A stretch of DNA of 11,493 nt from positions 1 to 11,493 of the forward strand of contig JAFLRW010000026.1 in assembly GCA_022511285.1 (NCBI GenBank). The letters are read 5' to 3'. The number at the start of each line of letters is the position of its first letter. Position 1 is the stretch's first letter. Both the position numbers and the translations under genes were made by a program. The notes below the pieces were generated by a model. That model saw only the letters and a list, made by a program, of their open reading frames with translations. It was not told the DNA's origin and ran no database searches. This document shows, piece after piece, positions 7,434-11,493 of this stretch. This stretch comes from Duncaniella sp. Its GTDB lineage: Bacteria > Bacteroidota > Bacteroidia > Bacteroidales > Muribaculaceae.

Positions 7434-8285
7434 ATGTGGGTATTGCTTGCGATAGTGTCGGCACTATGTCTGGGCTTTTATGATGTGATGAAAAAGCTGT
7501 CGCTTGACGGCAACAATGTGTTGGGTGTGCTTTTTCTTAACACTCTCTTTGGCGCTCTGCTTATGTCGCAAGGCAATTATGGAATGGGCGGGTCTTTGCA
7601 GGGCCACGCATACATATTGCTGAAAAGTCTGATAGTGCTAAGTTCGTGGCTGCTGGGTTATGCCTCGATAAAGCATTTGCCGCTCACTATTGCCGGGCCT
7701 GTCAATGCCTCGCGCCCGGTGTTGGTGCTTGTGGGGGCATTGGTAATATTTGGCGAACATCTCAATGGATGGCAGTGGGCCGGCGTAGCGTTAGGCTTAT
7801 GGTCGCTATTCTTCATCAGTAGAGTGGGTGGCAAGGAGGGGTTCTCGCTCCGTAGCAGCCGGTGGGTGTGGATGGCTATCGGAGCCACCTCGCTTGGCGC
7901 AGTGAGTGCCCTCTACGATAAGTTTTTGATGACTCGCTTTGAGCCGCTTGAGGTGCAGGCGTGGTATTCGCTCTATCAGATGGTGATTATGGGTGTGACT
8001 GTGGGGATAATGCTGCGTCTTCAGCACGGACGGACACGCTTGAAATGGCGATGGTCTATACCGCTGATATCGGTGTTCCTCACTGTGGCTGATCTTGCAT
8101 ATTTCTATTCGCTATCGCTTGATGGGTCGATGATTGCAGTGGTGTCGATGATTCGACGCGGCAGCGTCATTGTGTCGTTCTTCTACGGATTCATAGCCCT
8201 TCACGAAACCAATATTCGCCTCAAGCTCATAGATCTCACCATCTTAATGGTGGGCCTGGGATGTCTTGTAGTTGGGTCGCTATGA
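7434..8285 (+). CDS. DMT-superfamily (EamA-like) membrane transporter
   Basis: Inner-membrane permease of 283 residues with about ten hydrophobic segments (roughly 2-22, 29-46, 58-78, 83-107, 112-129, 144-162, 173-196, 207-227, 233-256, 264-282) arranged as two five-helix halves, as in EamA-type drug/metabolite transporters. The end of each half looks alike: ASRPVLVLVGALVIFGEHLNGWQW in the first and MIRRGSVIVSFFYGFIALHETN in the second, with a charged H/E after the helix. Family members export amino acids, sugars or other metabolites; nothing here identifies the substrate. It starts at an ATG 23 bp after the SulP stop with no promoter between, so it is probably in the same operon. It ends 5 bp from the converging glycosyltransferase gene. 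Confidence 0.85.
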   Translation: MWVLLAIVSALCLGFYDVMKKLSLDGNNVLGVLFLNTLFGALLMSQGNYGMGGSLQGHAYILLKSLIVLSSWLLGYASIKHLPLTIAGPVNASRPVLVLVGALVIFGEHLNGWQWAGVALGLWSLFFISRVGGKEGFSLRSSRWVWMAIGATSLGAVSALYDKFLMTRFEPLEVQAWYSLYQMVIMGVTVGIMLRLQHGRTRLKWRWSIPLISVFLTVADLAYFYSLSLDGSMIAVVSMIRRGSVIVSFFYGFIALHETNIRLKLIDLTILMVGLGCLVVGSL

Positions 8286-8289
8286 TAAA

Positions 8290-8319
8290 TCTATAACAAG
8301 CGACGATGCTTGATATAGA
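8290..8319. terminator. Shared bidirectional terminator-like hairpin between converging genes
   Basis: TCTATAACAAGC (8290-8301) and GCTTGATATAGA (8308-8319) form a 12-bp stem with one A-A mismatch and a 6-nt loop. It begins 5 bp after the DMT gene stop and contains the stop and last codons of the glycosyltransferase on the other strand. The outer stem is A/T-rich on both strands, so it could end transcription from either side. Confidence 0.6.
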
Positions 8320-9049
8320 AATAAATCAAGGCCAGGAAGTGGAGCAAAGAAAGGCGCGAGAAGGGTGAGCGCGACGTGGCGCGTTGCCAATGGTGGACAA
8401 TGCTCAGGGATGGCACATAGTCAATGGTGAATCCCGATGCTGCTACACGCATACAGAAATCAGCATCCTCCGGCCCGTAAAAGATTCGTTCGTCAAGCAA
8501 TCCTACAGTTTCCAGGGCGCTGCGCCTAATCATTTGGCAGGCTCCGATGACGTAAAGCGGGTGGGGAGACTGCATGGCGTTAATCTCGGAGGCGGAAACT
8601 ACGCCTCGCCTGATCAGGTGGTTGACTTTTATCCCCAAACCCGGAAACGGTTTTGCGCTCATTTGCAGATCGCCGTCGGGTGAACGGAGAGCCGGAGCGG
8701 AGACTCCGCAGTCAGGGTTGGAGTTCATATAGTCTATGAGGCCGCGTATGGCGTGGGGAGTCACTTCAGTGTCGTTGTCAAGAATCAGAAGAAAATCGCC
8801 CTTGGCGCGTTGTAGCCCAATGTTGCGAGCAGCAGCCACCCCAAGATTGCGCTCATTGCGGATAATGTCAATCTGATGGTGTGGGAGGGCCATAGCTCTG
8901 ACGGCCTCAATGGTGTCATCAGTCGATGCGTTGTCAATCAGAATAAGTTCGGTAGAGGGGTATTGACGCAGATATGGAGCCAGTGTTTCAAATAAGCGCA
9001 GAGTGTAGGCTCGCTGATTGCAGGTAAGCACGATTACGGACAGTTCCAC
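8291..9049 (-). CDS. Family 2 glycosyltransferase (GT-A fold, rhamnosyltransferase-like)
   Basis: Transfers a sugar from a nucleotide-sugar donor to an unknown acceptor, probably a surface glycan or lipid-linked sugar, at the cytoplasmic face of the membrane. The 252-residue protein opens with the usual first strand LSVIVLTCNQ, then LIDNASTDDT (37-46), RNERNLGVAAARNIGLQ (64-80), and the metal- and nucleotide-binding DND (91-93). The acceptor or catalytic region is YGPEDADFCMR (191-201, E194-D195). The hydrophobic end FLALIYFYIKHRR may touch the membrane. The start is GTG: upstream in frame there is no ATG before a stop, and the reading from GTG gives the canonical N-terminus. It begins 19 bp after the radical SAM stop, so the two form an operon. 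Donor and acceptor are not determinable. Confidence 0.88.
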   Translation of the reverse strand: MELSVIVLTCNQRAYTLRLFETLAPYLRQYPSTELILIDNASTDDTIEAVRAMALPHHQIDIIRNERNLGVAAARNIGLQRAKGDFLLILDNDTEVTPHAIRGLIDYMNSNPDCGVSAPALRSPDGDLQMSAKPFPGLGIKVNHLIRRGVVSASEINAMQSPHPLYVIGACQMIRRSALETVGLLDERIFYGPEDADFCMRVAASGFTIDYVPSLSIVHHWQRATSRSPFSRLSLLHFLALIYFYIKHRRLL

Positions 9050-9068
9050 AGGCTTTGATGGAGAAATA

Positions 9069-10526
9069 TCAGTGGAACAATTTAAGCTTTAAAGCTTTGG
9101 CAGAGGCAACAAACTCGCTCCACGAGGAGAAACGCCGCAGCTGCTTGAATATAAATCTCGGAGAAAGGAAATAGCTGAGATTGTTGCGCATGAGCAATCG
9201 TTCCATCTCCCGGGATGATATATGAGGAAGGTCAAGGATTGACTCGTGCTGCACATCGGTCGGGCGGTACTCGTTTCCTTTAATCCAACCGTTTTCCTTG
9301 CATATTTCATAATATTCAGTGCCCGGGAATGGGGAAACGATGTTGAACATCACTTGGTCGACATCAAGTCTTTTTGCTTCGCGCAGTGTGTGGTTTATAG
9401 TGTGACGAGTCTCTAACGGACTGCTTCCAATCAGCACATTAAGCTTCACCGGAACGTTGTGTTCTTTGAGCAACTTCACAGCGCGATATATGTCGGCCAC
9501 CTTAATTCCTTTCTTAATGTAGGCGAGAATGTCATCGTCAAAAGATTCAATTCCGAGATCGACATAACGGCATCCGCTCTCGCCCAGCATTTTAGCAATA
9601 GAAGGGGTGATTGCATCGACTCTTGCCTGACATCCCCATACAATGCCGTGGCGACGTAGAATGTCGCAAATGGAGCGAGTGCGTTGTTCGTTCCAAATGA
9701 AATTGTCGTCCATAAATCCGATGGCTTTAACCCCCTGGACTGCGAGCATGTTTATCTCGCACTCGATGCTCTGGATGGAGCGGAATCCAATGGTGGGTTT
9801 ACGTCCGGGATGGTCGCGACGAAACTCTATCTCACGGGCAAAAGTCAGAGAAGAAGGGACACAATAGATACACTGAAACGGGCAGTTGCGCGACGTGAAC
9901 ATTGTGGTGTAGGGTCCGGTCTTCAACTTCGGATTGTGATACACACGATCGCGCAACAGATCGCGGGCGGGAAAAGGAAGGGCGTCAAGGTCAGTGTTGA
10001 GCGGGCGAGGCGGGGTGGACACTATCTCGCCATTTTCTCCTCGAAACGAAATTCCCTTGATTTCCGCGAGAGAATTGCCGTTGCCAAGGGCTGCTGTTAG
10101 CTCCAATAGAGTCAATTCGGGCTCGCCGCGCACTATATATACGCCTGAGGTCTCTTTAAGAATCTTTTGAAAGAAATATGTGGCGCCGGGGCCGGAAACA
10201 ATCACCGGCGTGTTGGGGTGATAGGCCCGGATAACGCTGATGGCGTGGATGTCGCTCTCAAGCGAAAGATTGACGGTCCAGATTAGATAGGCGTCGGAAG
10301 TGTCGCCACTCAGAAATTCCTCGAAACGGCGTTCAGAAGCTTTCCCGGTCCCTTCGAAAACGAAGTCTTCATAGCAGACAGTGTGTCCTCCGATTTCACG
10401 GAGAGCGGCTGCTGCTGTGAGTTCGTAAATGTTAATCATCGGATAGACAATGCGAGTGCATCCTGCCGACCGTTCAGCAGGCTGCGCATTGTCATAGCAA
10501 GGAGGGACAAGGAAGGTGAGTTTCAT
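9069..10526 (-). CDS. B12-binding-domain-type radical SAM protein (BchE-like architecture)
   Basis: Radical S-adenosylmethionine enzyme of 485 residues. Residues about 1-185 look like the Rossmann-type cobalamin-binding domain of B12-radical SAM proteins (strand LTFLVPP, helix with ALREIGGHTV, loop VSGPGATYF at 110-118), but the DxHxxG cobalamin ligand motif is not visible. The radical SAM core follows with the 4Fe-4S motif CPFQCIYC (C215, C219, C222), then GFMDDNF (270-276), GIESFDDDIL (325-334) and SPFPGTEYY (398-406). The arrangement resembles BchE-like proteins, whose members include methyltransferases and cyclases; the substrate is unknown. It starts at an ATG divergent from the thiD leader; I saw no clear consensus promoter for it. 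The glycosyltransferase gene follows after 19 bp, suggesting a joint role in making or modifying a surface or secondary metabolite. Confidence 0.85.
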   Translation of the reverse strand: MKLTFLVPPCYDNAQPAERSAGCTRIVYPMINIYELTAAAALREIGGHTVCYEDFVFEGTGKASERRFEEFLSGDTSDAYLIWTVNLSLESDIHAISVIRAYHPNTPVIVSGPGATYFFQKILKETSGVYIVRGEPELTLLELTAALGNGNSLAEIKGISFRGENGEIVSTPPRPLNTDLDALPFPARDLLRDRVYHNPKLKTGPYTTMFTSRNCPFQCIYCVPSSLTFAREIEFRRDHPGRKPTIGFRSIQSIECEINMLAVQGVKAIGFMDDNFIWNEQRTRSICDILRRHGIVWGCQARVDAITPSIAKMLGESGCRYVDLGIESFDDDILAYIKKGIKVADIYRAVKLLKEHNVPVKLNVLIGSSPLETRHTINHTLREAKRLDVDQVMFNIVSPFPGTEYYEICKENGWIKGNEYRPTDVQHESILDLPHISSREMERLLMRNNLSYFLSPRFIFKQLRRFSSWSEFVASAKALKLKLFH

Positions 10527-10557
10527 ACCTGAAAAACGCTACATTTTCATAATTTAT

Positions 10558-10589
10558 TTTGCACGGACGGGAAGAATTTTTTATTTTTG
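10558..10589 (+). promoter_or_regulatory. Canonical Bacteroidota promoter of the thi operon
   Basis: TTTG (10558-10561), a 20-nt spacer, and TATTTTTG (10582-10589) match the primary sigma consensus fully. The expected start of transcription, about 10593-10596, coincides with the first base of riboswitch helix P1, so the aptamer sits at the very 5' end of the RNA. Confidence 0.8.
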
Positions 10590-10593
10590 CAGT

Positions 10594-10672
10594 GACAAAG
10601 GGGTGCGGCAATGATGTCGCTGAGATGATACCCTCGGAACCTGATGCGGTTAGTACCGCCGCAGGGATTGTC
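10594..10672 (+). ncRNA. TPP riboswitch aptamer (THI element)
   Basis: Thiamine pyrophosphate sensor upstream of thiD. All helices can be drawn: P1 GACAA/TTGTC (10594-10598 with 10668-10672), P2 GGGT/ACCC (10601-10604 with 10630-10633), P3 GCGGC/GTCGC (10605-10609 with 10616-10620, one G-U), P4 CCTG/CAGG (10640-10643 with 10662-10665) and P5 GCGG/CCGC (10646-10649 with 10656-10659). The conserved strings GGGGTGC, CTGAGATGATACCC, GAACCTGATGCGGTTAGTAC and GCAGGGA are present. The CTGAGA part binds the pyrimidine of TPP and the P4/P5 side binds the pyrophosphate through metal ions (known for the class). High TPP is expected to turn thiD off. Confidence 0.97.
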
Positions 10673-10747
10673 GGCTCGTATGCAGTGTTGGGCCATCCGT
10701 TATGTTCTCATCTCGGCACCCTTTAGAGGATAAATAAAAAGGAACAA
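10673..10747 (+). promoter_or_regulatory. thiD: Riboswitch expression platform that can sequester the thiD start codon
   Basis: Leader between aptamer and thiD. TATGTTCTCAT (10701-10711) is the exact complement of ATGAGAACATA (10748-10758), the first 11 nt of thiD, so an 11-bp helix could bury the AUG. The overlapping stretch 10708-10724 can instead pair with the aptamer: TCATCTCGGC with 10619-10628 and GCACCCTTT with 10598-10606, each with one wobble. The two states exclude each other. No U-run is present, so control is probably at translation. The segment also carries a 17-codon open frame (10680-10733). The model is inference from complementarity. Confidence 0.6.
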
Positions 10748-11493
10748 ATGAGAACATATTTTCCAGTGTTGTCCATAGCAGGCTCCGATTCGAGTGGAGG
10801 CGCAGGGATTCAGGCAGATATAAAAACGATATCGGCTATAGGCTGTTATGCTATGACTGTGATTACGGCCGTAACGGCGCAGAACACAGTCGGAGTGGAG
10901 GCTGTGGCGACGGTGGAGCCTGAAATGGTGAACGCGCAGATAGATGCTGTGTATGCTGACATTCAGCCTCTTGCAGTGAAGATTGGTATGCTTGCCAATG
11001 GCGCGGTGGCATCGGCCGTAGCTGATGCTCTTGAAAAGTATAAACCTGCGGTTCTGATTGTCGATCCCGTGATGGTGTCCACCTCTGGGTCGGTGTTGTT
11101 GGAGCAGGATGCGGTAGACATAATAACGTCGCGCATATTCCCGATTGCCACTCTTGTTACTCCCAATGTCATGGAGGCACGTTCCCTCACCGGCGAGACT
11201 GACCCTCTGAGACAGGGCGAGGCGCTCTTGGCAGCCGGATGTAAGGCTGTGTTAATCAAGGGTGGTGATTCGGAGTCCGACTTGGAGCATAAAACAGACC
11301 TCCTGTTCATGCCTCATCGCGATGTGATAACGTTAAGGGCCGACGCTGTCCATACCCGCAACACGCATGGCACCGGTTGTACGCTGTCATCAGCCATTGC
11401 GTCATATATGGCGCTCGGCTATGATCTCGAAGATGCCGTGTCGCAGGGCAAACTGTATGTCACTCGTGCACTTGAAGCAGGTGCTTTCGTGAC
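10748..11493 (+). CDS. thiD: Hydroxymethylpyrimidine (phosphate) kinase ThiD, 3' end outside the window
   Basis: Cytosolic kinase of thiamine synthesis that phosphorylates HMP to HMP-P and HMP-P to HMP-PP, which ThiE joins to the thiazole. It is a ribokinase-fold protein; 248 codons are seen and the frame is still open at the edge, near the family's usual 260-270. Visible motifs are IAGSDSSGGAGIQADIKT (10-27, HMP site), VDPVMVSTSG (105-114), TPNVMEA (138-144), IKGGD (170-174) and the anion-hole HGTGCTLSSAIA (207-218) with C211. It starts at the ATG that follows the TPP riboswitch, and its first codons are the target of the proposed sequestering helix. Its place next to the riboswitch suggests it leads a thi operon that continues to the right. 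Confidence 0.95.
   Translation, partial: MRTYFPVLSIAGSDSSGGAGIQADIKTISAIGCYAMTVITAVTAQNTVGVEAVATVEPEMVNAQIDAVYADIQPLAVKIGMLANGAVASAVADALEKYKPAVLIVDPVMVSTSGSVLLEQDAVDIITSRIFPIATLVTPNVMEARSLTGETDPLRQGEALLAAGCKAVLIKGGDSESDLEHKTDLLFMPHRDVITLRADAVHTRNTHGTGCTLSSAIASYMALGYDLEDAVSQGKLYVTRALEAGAFV

Noticed and set aside
6727..7464. 245-codon open frame antisense to the SulP gene
   Set aside because: It lies opposite a clearly coding gene with intact motifs, has a His/Arg/Asp-rich composition typical of a shadow frame, and shows no recognisable domain.

Overview
The window looks like chromosomal core DNA from a member of the Bacteroidota, most likely order Bacteroidales and possibly Muribaculaceae; the genus is a guess. 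The pointers are Bacteroidota-type promoters (TTTG or TTG, 19-20 nt, TAnnTTTG), little sign of Shine-Dalgarno sequences, and proteins of Bacteroidales type (a short RNase E/G, an HU-like protein beside it, a tiny basic ribosomal-type protein). Base composition is even and I see no mobile element, CRISPR array, tRNA or rRNA.

Layout. (1) 27-2423, minus strand: promoter, hup-like HU gene, a 29-codon gene for a bS22/mS38-like (AURKAIP1/COX24-type) protein, then rng (RNase E/G). The theme is nucleoid, 30S subunit and RNA maturation, and a large compound hairpin lies in the leader of rng. (2) 2504-3932, minus: a YhhQ-type queuosine precursor transporter whose end overlaps the start of a YjjG-type HAD nucleotidase by 11 bp. 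(3) 4029-5552, plus: guaA (GMP synthetase), divergent from yhhQ through back-to-back promoters, ending in a 17-bp perfect hairpin. (4) 5722-8285, plus: a SulP anion transporter with STAS domain from a canonical promoter, then a DMT/EamA permease 23 bp downstream. (5) 8291-10526, minus: a B12-binding-type radical SAM protein followed 19 bp later by a family 2 glycosyltransferase. (6) 10558-11493, plus: canonical promoter, TPP riboswitch and thiD, which runs off the right edge.

The most interesting part is the thiD leader. The aptamer is textbook, but downstream of it an 11-nt segment (10701-10711) is the exact complement of the first 11 nt of the thiD reading frame, AUG included. An overlapping segment (10708-10724) is complementary, apart from wobbles, to two conserved 5' parts of the aptamer. 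Together these give a complete on/off model in which TPP binding hides the start codon itself rather than a ribosome binding site, which would suit a lineage that hardly uses Shine-Dalgarno pairing. This model is inference from complementarity and has not been folded or tested.
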